64,000 nucleotides of DNA from UMGS1696 sp045643285 (GTDB lineage: Bacteria > Bacillota > Clostridia > Oscillospirales > CAG-272), in assembly GCA_045643285.1 (NCBI GenBank), contig JAZUKN010000028.1, positions 1 through 64,000 of the forward strand, written 5' to 3'. The translations under genes and the position numbers were made by a program. The number at the start of each line of letters is the position of its first letter. Position 1 is the stretch's first letter. Below the pieces are notes generated by a model. The model was not told the DNA's origin, did not search any database, and was given only the letters and a program-made list of their open reading frames with translations. Below, piece by piece: positions 44,373 to 52,750 of this stretch.

Positions 44373-46682
44373 TCAGTTTTTGACTTTTGCGTAAAATGCG
44401 TCGAGCCATGCGTCGTCGACCGCACCTTCGCGGAAGAAGATCGTGTAGATATTATAACAATCCGTGACGAGAAGAACGTATTTCGATTCTGCTATATCCA
44501 TAAACTGTAACAAACTTGAGTCATATTCGCCTACGGGACCGAGATTTGCAGCTTTCGTAAGAAGCACTTCAAGCTCGTAGTAAGCAACATATTTTGCTTC
44601 ACCTGTCTCGGTATTGATAAGAGCTGTATACTCAAAAGTATTGGCATACTCGGCGTAGAACTTATCCATATCCGTTATTCTGTCGATATTGAACTTCGGA
44701 TTCACGCCGTCACTGTCAGCCGCAATGAGCTTCTTCGCAAGCTTATACTGATCAGCATACAACGGATAATCCTTATTCCCGAGCATGAAATGTCCGATCA
44801 GCGGATAATTATCACGGCTGTCAAGTGAATATTCATATTCGGACATAATAGAGTTATATACTCCGTCGGGTTCATCCCAGAAAGAGCCTGTACCGTTTAT
44901 CAAAGATAATTCATAGAAGCAATATCTGTCTGAATAATTCTTACCAGGATTATTCTTTGAGGCTTCATTGATATTTTCGATAAAGTCGGACTGACGGGTG
45001 ATTTTATTCCCTGTGCCGACGGTTTTTACGGGAACGCTCTTTGCAAGTGGGATACCAAAATACGGATGCTGGACTACGTTCAGATACAGAGTCGAGTGGA
45101 ACGGATTGTCAACACAGATCCCTTTGGATGTAGACGTATCCGGGAATTTTTCCATATAAAGCTCATAATCCTCCTCATCCACTGCGGAAGCAGCAGCCAT
45201 TTCTTCGTAGTAGTCATAGTCGTAGCGTGTTTCGTAACGTTTAATGTTTTTCGGATAAGCAGGCGCGAAGAACTGATCGAACGCTTTTGTCATCCCGTCG
45301 TTTACGCCGTGTATCTCATCGGGGATCGCATAGCGACGGACGTTCGATTCATCGATCACGCTGTAATCCTTATCGAGGTTCTCGTAGATCTCATCGAAAA
45401 GCTCTCCTTCGATCTTTGTTTTTCCTTTACTGTTCTCGAAGTTTTCGACAAGCTCGATCTTGGAAGTGAATTTTTCGGGGTACTTCTTGCCGATAAGTCC
45501 CGTGATATTCGCAGGAACGAGCAGGACGAAGACAACCATTGCGGTTGCAAAGATAAGAAAGCCCTTGAAATCCTTGAAAATAGACTTAGTCGAACGGTAA
45601 AGGAGCGCGTTCGAGAGCATATAAGCGAGGAAGCCGCCGATAAGCGCGCCGATAATCATACGGATAATGACAAATACATTAATAACGTTAAAATCATCCA
45701 CGGCAATAAGAGAGAGCCCTGAACCGAATATCAGGATACCGAGCATAGCAGAGAGGAACATTACAAGATATTTTGTTGCCGCAAACACGGGCTTCCATAC
45801 GATAGAAGTGCCGGAGCGTTCGCTCTTTCTGTATTTATGGAGGAACAGGCCGCCGACGTAGCAGACAACAATATCCGGAATCACAACGAGCAGTTCCGTA
45901 ATAGAGGCACCCTCGCTGAATATCAGTGAAGTTGCGTAGAAGAATCTGACGGGCGCGCAGATCACTCTGAAAATGTTGAGATTGAGGTAATATTCGATGT
46001 CGATATTGGTCGATCTCAAAACGAACATAAGGATGAGAAGTCCGTAGAGAGCCGCTCCGATAACGATATAAAGACCGGTAAGAATGAATTTAATCGGGTT
46101 CGTGCCGGACAGTCCGCCGATGAATATGAGCATCGTGTATCCGACGAGGAACAGCGCGACCGCATCAAGCATATATGTGAAGAAATACGGTGCGAACGAT
46201 ACATTGCACGGAAGTGACGCGAGCGTCGTATAAGTCACGCAGAAACCAACCGAAACAGCGATAAGATAGAATATCGCATAAATCGATGTTTCCGTAAAGT
46301 AGATCGTTTCACGTTTTACGGGGAAGCTATGGTAGCAGCCGACGCTCTTTTTGTCGTTTACATACGAGAGGCATAACATTCCGGCAAGCACGGCGAGGAT
46401 CGCGGAAACTGTAATACCGACCGTACCTAATGACGAATATTCGTCTTTGACGTAATTCGCAACACGGTTTTCTATCTCTTCAGCTGTTTCCGTAATATAT
46501 TGTGCTTTTCTTATTGAATCAATATGTTCGTTGATCCCGTTCATGGAAAGCATCGTCGGGATTATCATGGCAACAGTAAACAGTACGATGAACAGGACGA
46601 GAATGTGCCAGTTTGATCTTAATTTATAGCCGTAGAAGGCGCGGTTTGAATACTTAGCCGATGAGGTGTTTGTCGAAGTCAT
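44373..46682 (-). CDS. ABC transporter permease of a YtrA-type operon
   Basis: A 769-residue membrane protein. A first membrane helix near 30-50 is followed by a bundle of about eight to nine more helices up to residue 420, then a large soluble region of about 350 residues, presumably extracellular. The N-terminal portion resembles ABC-2-type permeases. Its start lies inside the ATPase gene (29-bp overlap) behind GGAGG, showing translational coupling. With the GntR regulator and ATPase it forms a YtrA/YtrB-like system, a class usually induced by cell-wall-active compounds. The transported substrate is unknown. Confidence 0.8.
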   Translation of the reverse strand: MTSTNTSSAKYSNRAFYGYKLRSNWHILVLFIVLFTVAMIIPTMLSMNGINEHIDSIRKAQYITETAEEIENRVANYVKDEYSSLGTVGITVSAILAVLAGMLCLSYVNDKKSVGCYHSFPVKRETIYFTETSIYAIFYLIAVSVGFCVTYTTLASLPCNVSFAPYFFTYMLDAVALFLVGYTMLIFIGGLSGTNPIKFILTGLYIVIGAALYGLLILMFVLRSTNIDIEYYLNLNIFRVICAPVRFFYATSLIFSEGASITELLVVIPDIVVCYVGGLFLHKYRKSERSGTSIVWKPVFAATKYLVMFLSAMLGILIFGSGLSLIAVDDFNVINVFVIIRMIIGALIGGFLAYMLSNALLYRSTKSIFKDFKGFLIFATAMVVFVLLVPANITGLIGKKYPEKFTSKIELVENFENSKGKTKIEGELFDEIYENLDKDYSVIDESNVRRYAIPDEIHGVNDGMTKAFDQFFAPAYPKNIKRYETRYDYDYYEEMAAASAVDEEDYELYMEKFPDTSTSKGICVDNPFHSTLYLNVVQHPYFGIPLAKSVPVKTVGTGNKITRQSDFIENINEASKNNPGKNYSDRYCFYELSLINGTGSFWDEPDGVYNSIMSEYEYSLDSRDNYPLIGHFMLGNKDYPLYADQYKLAKKLIAADSDGVNPKFNIDRITDMDKFYAEYANTFEYTALINTETGEAKYVAYYELEVLLTKAANLGPVGEYDSSLLQFMDIAESKYVLLVTDCYNIYTIFFREGAVDDAWLDAFYAKVKN

Positions 46683-47565
46683 ATCCGTGCTCCTCCATTT
46701 CCGTTATGAATATTTCTTCAAGTGTGAGCGGAATAAATTCCGTGAACGAGGGCTCAAGTACGGCGAGCTTTTCGCTGATCTCGTTTTCTTCTCCCTTGAT
46801 GACAAGAGTAAAGAGGCTTCCGCGGCGCTCTGTCTTGAGTGCAGAAAATTCCTTGAGCTTTGTCTCGGCTTCGTCGGCTCTTTCCTTCGGGAACGAGAGC
46901 TGTACTTTATGAACGCCGAGCTTGATGTCGTCGATACCGGCTTCAAACAGGAGTTTCCCTTTATGAAGCAGTGCGACGTGGTCGCATATATCTTCGATCT
47001 CTTTTAAGTTATGAGATGCGAAAATCACGGTAAGTCCGGTGTCAGCCACTTCTTCGGCGATGATCTTGCGGACTGTCTGACGCATAACGGGATCGAGTCC
47101 GTCGAGCGTTTCGTCACAGAACAGGTATCTCGTCGAGCAGGCAACACCTATGAGGAACTGCACCTGCTTCTGCATACCTTTCGAGAAAGTGGCGATCTTT
47201 CTCTTCTCGTCAAGTCCGAACAGGTCTAAAAGTTTTTTATATTTTTCTTCGCTGAACGACGGATATACGGACGCATAGAAGCGTTTCATATCATAGACGG
47301 ACGAATGCGGCGGGAAGAACTGTTCATCCGAGAGATATACGATCTCGCGCTTTACGTCAGGTCGTTCCCATACGTTCTCGCCGTCATAAAGGATGTCGCC
47401 GCTGTCCGGTTTATATATTCCGCAGAGAATGCGTAGAATTGTTGATTTGCCGGAACCGTTCGAGCCGATAAGCCCGAATATCGAACCGTTTTCAACAAGC
47501 AGCGATACATCATCGAGCGATTTTACTTCTTCAAATGTCTTTGTTACGGAGTCAATTTTTATCAT
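46654..47565 (-). CDS. ABC transporter ATP-binding protein (YtrB-like)
   Basis: A 303-residue ATPase with Walker A GSNGSGKST (about 34-42) and a signature region FSKGMQKQVQFLIGVA. The Walker B carries CDETLDGLDPV, in place of the usual DEP, a variation common in this subgroup. A C-terminal extension of about 90 residues is typical of ABC-2 exporter ATPases. The start overlaps the GntR gene by 4 bp. Confidence 0.92.
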   Translation of the reverse strand: MIKIDSVTKTFEEVKSLDDVSLLVENGSIFGLIGSNGSGKSTILRILCGIYKPDSGDILYDGENVWERPDVKREIVYLSDEQFFPPHSSVYDMKRFYASVYPSFSEEKYKKLLDLFGLDEKRKIATFSKGMQKQVQFLIGVACSTRYLFCDETLDGLDPVMRQTVRKIIAEEVADTGLTVIFASHNLKEIEDICDHVALLHKGKLLFEAGIDDIKLGVHKVQLSFPKERADEAETKLKEFSALKTERRGSLFTLVIKGEENEISEKLAVLEPSFTEFIPLTLEEIFITEMEEHGYDFDKHLIG

Positions 47566-47969
47566 CTGTTATCCCCTCCATTCTTCTCTTCTCCGCCGCT
47601 CTTCTTCCATGCGATAAGAGCAGCCGAGGTAAACTCTTCTTCTGTCATACCGGCAATACGCATCTCAGACGCAAGTGCCGTCATCTTTTTTACAAGCCTT
47701 TCTTCCCTTTCGTTTCTGAGCGCGCCGCTTCCGGCATAAACAATGCTTCCTCTTCCCTGCATTGATACGATCACGCCCGTCCGCTCAAGCTCGGTGTACG
47801 CTTTTTGTATCGTATTAGGATTGATACCGAGCTCCGAGGCAAGTGAGCGTACCGACGGCAGTTTGTCGTCTTGTTTCAGATCTCCGGTCAAAATCAGATT
47901 CTTCACGCTGTCAATTATCTGTTCGTAAAGCTGTTTTCTGTCCCTGAGATCAACTGTGATAAGTCCCAA
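47562..47969 (-). CDS. GntR family regulator (YtrA subfamily)
   Basis: A 135-residue repressor. The N-terminal winged helix contains LPSVRSLASELGINPNTIQKAYTELERTGVI (about 38-68, given here as one family pattern), and the short C-terminal dimerisation helix pair is that of the YtrA subfamily rather than a ligand-binding FCD or UTRA domain. It is the first gene of the operon and should bind the palindrome at its own promoter and, by sequence identity, the one at the glycosyltransferase gene. Confidence 0.93.
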   Translation of the reverse strand: MGLITVDLRDRKQLYEQIIDSVKNLILTGDLKQDDKLPSVRSLASELGINPNTIQKAYTELERTGVIVSMQGRGSIVYAGSGALRNEREERLVKKMTALASEMRIAGMTEEEFTSAALIAWKKSGGEEKNGGDNR

Positions 47970-47992
47970 ACCGTATTCCCTCCTCTTGTAAC

Positions 47993-48019
47993 AACTGTAC
48001 TGTTTGCTGTAATACAGTT
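47993..48019 (-). promoter_or_regulatory. Putative GntR/YtrA-type operator
   Basis: AACTGTA (47993-47999) and TACAGTT (48013-48019) form an inverted repeat around a 13-bp spacer, 3 bp downstream of the -10 box. The same arms, spacing and position occur at 21189-21215. Confidence 0.75.
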
Positions 48020-48022
48020 AGT

Positions 48023-48051
48023 ATTATATCATTACATATACTCTTTGTCAA
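48023..48051 (-). promoter_or_regulatory. Perfect-consensus promoter of the GntR-ABC operon
   Basis: TTGACA (plus 48046-48051), 17-bp spacer, TATAAT (48023-48028) on the minus strand, followed by the operator. Confidence 0.87.
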
Positions 48052-48098
48052 TAGTCTGCGGTAATTTTTTTAACATTTTATAAATTATTCCGAAACAG

Positions 48099-48127
48099 TT
48101 GCAAAACCGGCCAAAATAGTATATAAT
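48099..48127 (+). promoter_or_regulatory. Promoter of yajC
   Basis: TTGCAA (48099-48104), 17-bp spacer, TATAAT (48122-48127), reading away from the GntR promoter. Confidence 0.78.
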
Positions 48128-48161
48128 ACAAGGCGAAATACAAATTAAGGAGAAAAATACA

Positions 48162-48503
48162 ATGTTCGACAAATTCTTACTCACGGCAGAAGCAGGCGCA
48201 GAAGCCGCAGCACAAGGCGGTGCGTTCACCACTATTTCATCGGTTATCATGATAGCCGCTATCGTTGCGGTGTTCTATTTCTTCATGTACCGTCCCCAGA
48301 AAAAGCAGGAAAAGGAACAGAAGACAATGAGAGACAGCCTTGCAGTCGGTGACGAGATCACGACTATCGGCGGTATCATCGGAAAAGTTGTTTCCATTAA
48401 AGAAGAGACCTGCGTTATCGAAACAAGCGGTGCGTGCAGCAAGATCAGAATCCTGAAATCTGCTGTCCGTTCCGTTGACGTAAAGGCAGAAGACGCCGAT
48501 TGA
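48162..48503 (+). CDS. yajC: Preprotein translocase subunit YajC
   Basis: 113 residues with one transmembrane helix (about 25-45) followed by the conserved FFMYRPQKKQEKE and GDEITTIGGIIGKV. YajC associates with the SecDF complex and supports protein export. The Ala/Gly-rich N-terminus lies outside or in the membrane. It ends at a hairpin that overlaps the ribosome binding site of the next gene. Confidence 0.94.
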   Translation: MFDKFLLTAEAGAEAAAQGGAFTTISSVIMIAAIVAVFYFFMYRPQKKQEKEQKTMRDSLAVGDEITTIGGIIGKVVSIKEETCVIETSGACSKIRILKSAVRSVDVKAEDAD

Positions 48504-48525
48504 TTTATTACGAATAAAGAAAATG

Positions 48526-48566
48526 CCTCCGGAATATGATTGAATAAATCATACCGGAGGTTTTTT
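48526..48566 (+). terminator. Terminator hairpin carrying the next gene's Shine-Dalgarno sequence
   Basis: CCTCCGG (48526-48532) pairs with CCGGAGG (48554-48560), extended by TATGATT/AATCATA, and followed by six T. GGAGG in the 3' arm is 8 bases from the ATG at 48569, so the same stem can both terminate transcription and hide the ribosome binding site. Confidence 0.8.
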
Positions 48567-48568
48567 GT

Positions 48569-48997
48569 ATGAATTTGAAGAAGATCAAAAGCGAAAGACC
48601 GTATATAGTCTCTTGTCTTATTTCATCGGGCATTTTTCTCGCGTGCGGTACGATACTGCTTATCGTATCGGCAATGATACTGCTGTCTTTTGACGATCCT
48701 ATGGCGCTTGCCGCTCCGTTTTCACTTGCGTCGCTGTATCTTGCGGCATTTCTCGGCGGAATCAGCGCGGCTGTGCTGACAAAGGACGGCATCGCGGCAG
48801 GAGCTATCGGCGGCATTATTTCGGCGTGCGTGGTGTTTGTGATGTCGCTGCTGCCGTCCGTTCCGTCGGGATTTGACGAGACAACGTCACTGCTCTGCAC
48901 ACTTCTCGTTATCCCGGCTTATGTCCTCGGTTCGGTCATCGGACGGAAAAGAGAGAAAAAGCCGTCTATGATCAAACGAAAACAGCTCATCAAATAG
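48569..48997 (+). CDS. TIGR04086-like four-helix membrane protein
   Basis: 142 residues with four hydrophobic segments and short loops, ending in a basic tail (GRKREKKPSMIKRK). The helix pattern, including GGISAAVLTKDGIAAGAIGG, matches the TIGR04086 family, which often neighbours yajC in Clostridia. Function unknown. Its ribosome binding site is part of the upstream terminator hairpin. Confidence 0.75.
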   Translation: MNLKKIKSERPYIVSCLISSGIFLACGTILLIVSAMILLSFDDPMALAAPFSLASLYLAAFLGGISAAVLTKDGIAAGAIGGIISACVVFVMSLLPSVPSGFDETTSLLCTLLVIPAYVLGSVIGRKREKKPSMIKRKQLIK

Positions 48998-49025
48998 AAA
49001 AGGTCTGTTGAAGCAGACCTTTTTA
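48998..49025. terminator. Bidirectional intrinsic terminator
   Basis: AGGTCTG (49001-49007) pairs with CAGACCT (49014-49020), with A and T tracts on both sides. It serves the membrane protein gene and the convergent surface protein gene. Confidence 0.85.
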
Positions 49026-49034
49026 TCTGTATTA

Positions 49035-50327
49035 TTATGACCGTTTTTTATTGATCAGAGTATGAGAAACAAAGCTGACCGCGACAATTGCGATGAGAAT
49101 AAGACCGAGACCGATCATGCCGAATATAGCGGTTTCCTGACTGATATATCCGTCTGGAAAATCCTCGACAGCATCATCCTTATTATCGTCTTCATCTGTG
49201 ATCTGCTCGTCTTGTACTTCGGGTTCACCTGTTGCGGGTATCGGTTCAAATCCGTCGAGATGTTCCCCGCATCTCGGACAGATATGTCCCTCTGAAACAC
49301 CGTCTTCCGTTGCGGTCGGCGGTACTTCTGCAACATATTCCGGCTCGGCGTGAGAGGGCGCAATCTCTTCAAGTCCGCTTATTAGAACGCCGCAATATGC
49401 ACAAATTTCGCCTTCTTCGTGACCGGCTTCAGTGCAGGTCGGGTCAACCTTGTCGACGTGAATCGGATTATGAATACCTGTCGCCGGAATAACGGTGCAA
49501 CCGCCTCCGATCTGTCCGCAGACCGTGCAGACCTTGCCTTTTTTCTGACCGGAATAGCGGCAGGTCGCGGGAATTTCATCGACATTGACATAGGTATGTG
49601 CGCCGTGTTCTCTTGTGAACATGGGAAAACCGTTCCAGCCCCAGAACCAGTCGACATAACTTCCGTTTTCGGAGACATTTTTCTTCATCGTCTGAAGAGA
49701 GATATTTACTGCTGTTTTTTTATTGAAAGAATCAACAGTCTCACCGTCGCCCGAACCGACGATCTTTCCTTCATTATCGCGGAAAAGAACGAAACAGTTA
49801 AACACTTTTCCGTTATTTTCACCGCAGACAAAACCGACAGACGAGCCGTCACCGCCTGTTACCGTGGATCTTATAAGGCAGTTTTCGATAAGTCCGTTAT
49901 TTATGCCTGCAACACCGCCGACCGTACCGTTTGCTTGAACCGATCCGGTCACGTTAAGATTGCGGACGACTCCGTTTTCGCCTATGACTGCAAATAATCC
50001 TGTCGGTTCGTTCGGTTTATCTTCTTTCCCCTTCAGCGTGAACGAAACATAATAACCACGTCCGTCGAATGTTCCTTCAAAAGAGTGTTCGGCGTCTCCT
50101 ATCGGCAGGAGATCTTTTGTAATATCAATGTTTGTCGAAAGAACTATCAGCTTCCCGTCAAAGGTTGTTCCGTTCTTCACATCTTCGGAAAAAGAAACAA
50201 GGTCGTTTTCGTTTCTGATAAACAAGTCGGGTTCTTTGCCGTCTATCATCAGTCCTGCGGCAAAAATATTAACGGATAAAGTCGATATTATCAGCAGGGA
50301 TAAAAAAACCGTAAGTAATTTTTTCAT
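49035..50327 (-). CDS. Secreted, membrane-anchored surface protein with GLUG-like and CxxC repeats
   Basis: 430 residues. A signal peptide (about 1-23) is followed by a repetitive beta-rich region with GLUG-type segments (GLFAVIGENGVVRNLNVTGSV, given as a pattern; IVGGVAGINNG-like). Three or four repeats of the form PATC...G...G..C..CG follow (about 255-370), and a transmembrane anchor with a basic tail ends the protein (about 400-430). Such CxxC repeats occur in Clostridia surface proteins. It is probably anchored outside the cell; ligand or partner unknown. Confidence 0.8.
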   Translation of the reverse strand: MKKLLTVFLSLLIISTLSVNIFAAGLMIDGKEPDLFIRNENDLVSFSEDVKNGTTFDGKLIVLSTNIDITKDLLPIGDAEHSFEGTFDGRGYYVSFTLKGKEDKPNEPTGLFAVIGENGVVRNLNVTGSVQANGTVGGVAGINNGLIENCLIRSTVTGGDGSSVGFVCGENNGKVFNCFVLFRDNEGKIVGSGDGETVDSFNKKTAVNISLQTMKKNVSENGSYVDWFWGWNGFPMFTREHGAHTYVNVDEIPATCRYSGQKKGKVCTVCGQIGGGCTVIPATGIHNPIHVDKVDPTCTEAGHEEGEICAYCGVLISGLEEIAPSHAEPEYVAEVPPTATEDGVSEGHICPRCGEHLDGFEPIPATGEPEVQDEQITDEDDNKDDAVEDFPDGYISQETAIFGMIGLGLILIAIVAVSFVSHTLINKKRS

Positions 50328-50444
50328 ATCCGAAAGTCCAGTCTTATTGTATTTTGTCTATCAACTGATACCGATTATAACAGATATTTCAGAAAAAAAC
50401 AACAAATCAGTTAAATTTTGTCAAAAAGAGTTCGTTTTTGTCTA

Positions 50445-51404
50445 TTAATTTAAGAATCCGATTGTATTAAGATACGAAACGGCTTCATCGCAAAGCTCAC
50501 CTGTATTGCGTATCGTTCCGTCTTTGTCCGGGACAAGCCTGTAGTATTCCGGAGACCGACGAAACCATATAAGCTGACGCTTTGCGTAATGTCGTGTGGC
50601 AAGTTTAATTTCAGCCGCAACATCGTCAAGCGAGCATTCACCACGGAAATACGGAAGAAATTCTTTATATCCTATCGCCTGTGCAGCAGTCTTTCCGAGT
50701 TTGTCGCCAAGTTTATAAAGCTCTCGTACTTCGGCTTCAAGTCCGCTCTGCATCATGATATCGACGCGCTGTTCAATACGTGAATACAAAGTGTCTCGGT
50801 TTTCGTATTCGATAACAAAAGCTGTGTCGTCGTAGCGGGATTCGCCGTCTGTCTGCACGCGGTCAGTTTCGGTTTTGGTCTTTCCGGTGGTTTCAAATAC
50901 TTCAATCGCACGAACGACACGCTTGACGTTGTTCGGATGAATCGCGTCGGCGGCTTCGGGATCGATCTGTCTGAGCCTATCATGAAGAGAATCTGCGCCA
51001 TACTGTTCGGCATAAGAAAAAAGCTCTTCGCGGAGTTTTTCGTCCTGTTTGCTCTCGGAAAATGACGTTATTTTCATAAGTGAATCGTGATACAGTCCCG
51101 TGCCTCCGCAAAGGATCGGGATTTTTCCGCGAGAAGAGATATCATCGATAGCCTCGGACGCGGCTTTTGCGTAATCCGCCGCAGAAAAATCGACTTCGGG
51201 AGAAATAAAATCCATGAGGTGATGCGTAACACCGCCGCGTTCTGTCATATCGGGAGTGGCAGTGCCGATGTCCATTCCACGGTATAACTGCATCGAGTCG
51301 CACGATACTATCTCTCCTCCGATGCGCCGAGCAAGCATTACGGCAAGGCCTGTTTTACCTGAAGCCGTCGGTCCGAGAATGGAAATGGTTTTTATTTTTG
51401 ACAT
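50445..51404 (-). CDS. miaA: tRNA dimethylallyltransferase
   Basis: A 319-residue enzyme that adds the dimethylallyl group to adenosine 37 of tRNAs reading UNN codons. The P-loop GPTASGKTGLAV (about 11-22), SCDSMQLYRGMDIGTA, the GGTGLY motif and RQLIWFRR near the C-terminus are all present. It is the last core gene before the toxin-antitoxin pair and the accessory region. Confidence 0.96.
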   Translation of the reverse strand: MSKIKTISILGPTASGKTGLAVMLARRIGGEIVSCDSMQLYRGMDIGTATPDMTERGGVTHHLMDFISPEVDFSAADYAKAASEAIDDISSRGKIPILCGGTGLYHDSLMKITSFSESKQDEKLREELFSYAEQYGADSLHDRLRQIDPEAADAIHPNNVKRVVRAIEVFETTGKTKTETDRVQTDGESRYDDTAFVIEYENRDTLYSRIEQRVDIMMQSGLEAEVRELYKLGDKLGKTAAQAIGYKEFLPYFRGECSLDDVAAEIKLATRHYAKRQLIWFRRSPEYYRLVPDKDGTIRNTGELCDEAVSYLNTIGFLN

Positions 51405-51481
51405 AATGTGACCTTTTATTTTACCTTAAGAACATACTGTCGCCGTTGATTAAGGTTTACAAGATTTTACCGAGCGATAAA

Positions 51482-51760
51482 CTAAAACAAATCACTGTGT
51501 GTGCCGGTTCTGATTAATTCAAGAATAAGTCTGTCGTCATATACTTTATAAATTAACAGCCAATCGGGTTTAATATGACACTCACGGACATTTTTATAAT
51601 CCCGTGAGTTTTCAAGCAAGTGATCCTTATAACGAAGAGGAAGGGGCTCTTCTTTTACAAGAATTGACACGACTTGTGACAAGTCATCAGGTGAAAATCC
51701 CCGTTTAATTGCAAGTTTATAATCTCGTTTGAATTGTCCGGTGTACTCGACTTTAAGCAT
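51482..51760 (-). CDS. YafQ family type II toxin (mRNA interferase)
   Basis: A 92-residue RelE-superfamily toxin of the YafQ group, which cleaves mRNA on the ribosome. It has LKVEYTGQFKRDYKLAIKRG at the start, then LPLRYKDHLLENSRDYKNVRECHIKPDWLLIYKV and LIRTGTHSDLF at the end, with the catalytic His in the last motif. It overlaps the antitoxin stop by 8 bp. Both genes look intact. Confidence 0.92.
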   Translation of the reverse strand: MLKVEYTGQFKRDYKLAIKRGFSPDDLSQVVSILVKEEPLPLRYKDHLLENSRDYKNVRECHIKPDWLLIYKVYDDRLILELIRTGTHSDLF

Positions 51761-52019
51761 TTAATGCCTCCATAAGATCGTCCATCGATTCAAACGGTCC
51801 GTAACAGTCAATACCTTTTTCCGCGTTTTCTATTGCTTTTCTTGTCACTTCGTTCGGTATTTCCGTTGTCAACTCAAAAGGAATCCTCTGTTCTCTGACA
51901 ACGGTTTTTGCAAAAATATTAAATGCAGAGCTAACCGATAATCCGATTTCACTACAAAATTTGTCAAAAGCCAATTTGGTCGATTCATCCATACGGATAT
52001 TAACATTTGTTTGAGCCAT
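51753..52019 (-). CDS. RelB/DinJ family antitoxin
   Basis: An 88-residue antitoxin with an N-terminal ribbon-helix-helix (TNVNIRMDESTKLAFDKFCSEIG, written as the family pattern) and a C-terminal toxin-wrapping region ending in MDDLMEALNA. The ATG at 52019 follows AAAGGTGG; a GTG 12 bp upstream lies inside that site. With the toxin it should repress its own promoter at the palindrome upstream. Confidence 0.92.
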   Translation of the reverse strand: MAQTNVNIRMDESTKLAFDKFCSEIGLSVSSAFNIFAKTVVREQRIPFELTTEIPNEVTRKAIENAEKGIDCYGPFESMDDLMEALNA

Positions 52020-52036
52020 AACGTATACCACCTTTC

Positions 52037-52050
52037 ATTATTGCAATAAT
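52037..52050. promoter_or_regulatory. Perfect 14-bp palindrome, likely antitoxin operator
   Basis: ATTATTGCAATAAT is self-complementary and abuts the -10 box of the toxin-antitoxin promoter at the expected start site. This is a typical place for autorepression by a ribbon-helix-helix antitoxin. Confidence 0.65.
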
Positions 52051-52079
52051 ATTATACGCAAAAAGAGTATAAATGTCAA
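52051..52079 (-). promoter_or_regulatory. Perfect-consensus promoter of the toxin-antitoxin operon
   Basis: TTGACA (plus 52074-52079), 17-bp spacer, TATAAT (52051-52056) on the minus strand, 32 bp before the antitoxin start. Confidence 0.87.
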
Positions 52080-52256
52080 TATATTTCTATCAATTTAATA
52101 TTATTTTCATGTAATCAAACAGGAATCCCCTATGCTTATGGTTTATAAGATTTCTCCAATCGGTAATCATAGGATATGTCTGACTTTTGCCTTTAATAAA
52201 GCATTTTCAAATCGCTCTATTATACTACAATTCTGGCATTCTGTCAATCGGTGCAG

Positions 52257-52288
52257 AACAAAAGCCGAGAGATTTCTCTCCCGGCTTT
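52257..52288 (-). terminator. Intrinsic terminator at the end of the accessory region
   Basis: AAAGCCGAGAGA pairs with TCTCTCCCGGCTTT (one wobble). On the minus strand it is followed by TTTTGTT. It lies just downstream of the last gene of the accessory array. Confidence 0.85.
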
Positions 52289-52305
52289 CGGACTTTGAGT
52301 GGACG

Positions 52306-52578
52306 TTAATCTTCAGTTGCCAAAGAACGTGCCTGACGTTTGACATCGTTGACTGCGTAAATGGCGTCGATAACCGTTTCGTCATCAGCCAGTCTGTCGA
52401 GGTCGTCGGCAACCTTTTTGATTGCATCCCACAGGGCGTAGAATGCTCCTGTACCACGATCGTACTTCTTCCTGTCTTCAGGAACTACCTCGATGTCGAG
52501 GAAGGCGTTTTCGATGGCGTACATAAGGGCATCCACTTTGTCAAGGTCCGAGATTGCTTTGTTGAGATTTGCGTTCAT
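52306..52578 (-). CDS. Small acidic helical protein, unknown
   Basis: 90 residues, predicted to be all helical and acidic, with repeats of Asp/Leu/Ala heptads (ISDLDKVDALMYAIENAF, VADDLDRLADDE). No family recognised. The ATG at 52578 follows GGAGC. The 172-bp gap upstream holds a short GGAGC/GCTCC hairpin but no gene. This is the last gene of the minus-strand accessory array. Confidence 0.65.
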   Translation of the reverse strand: MNANLNKAISDLDKVDALMYAIENAFLDIEVVPEDRKKYDRGTGAFYALWDAIKKVADDLDRLADDETVIDAIYAVNDVKRQARSLATED

Positions 52579-52750
52579 TTCTGTTTGCTCCTTCGCTTTC
52601 GATTTGATATGATACTCGGACACCGGAGGAGTTACAGTCTTCTTTTCATATCGACTTACAGGCGGGGAGCTGTTGCGGCTCCTGTGCGAATATCGGGAGC
52701 AATGTCCCTTTTTGTTTTCCACCGCCCTATATTTTATCATACAATGCCTT

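Noticed and set aside
51423..51456. ACCTTAA/TTAAGGT inverted repeat between miaA and the toxin gene
   Set aside because: The loop is 20 bases and no T-run follows on either strand, so it is not a credible terminator.
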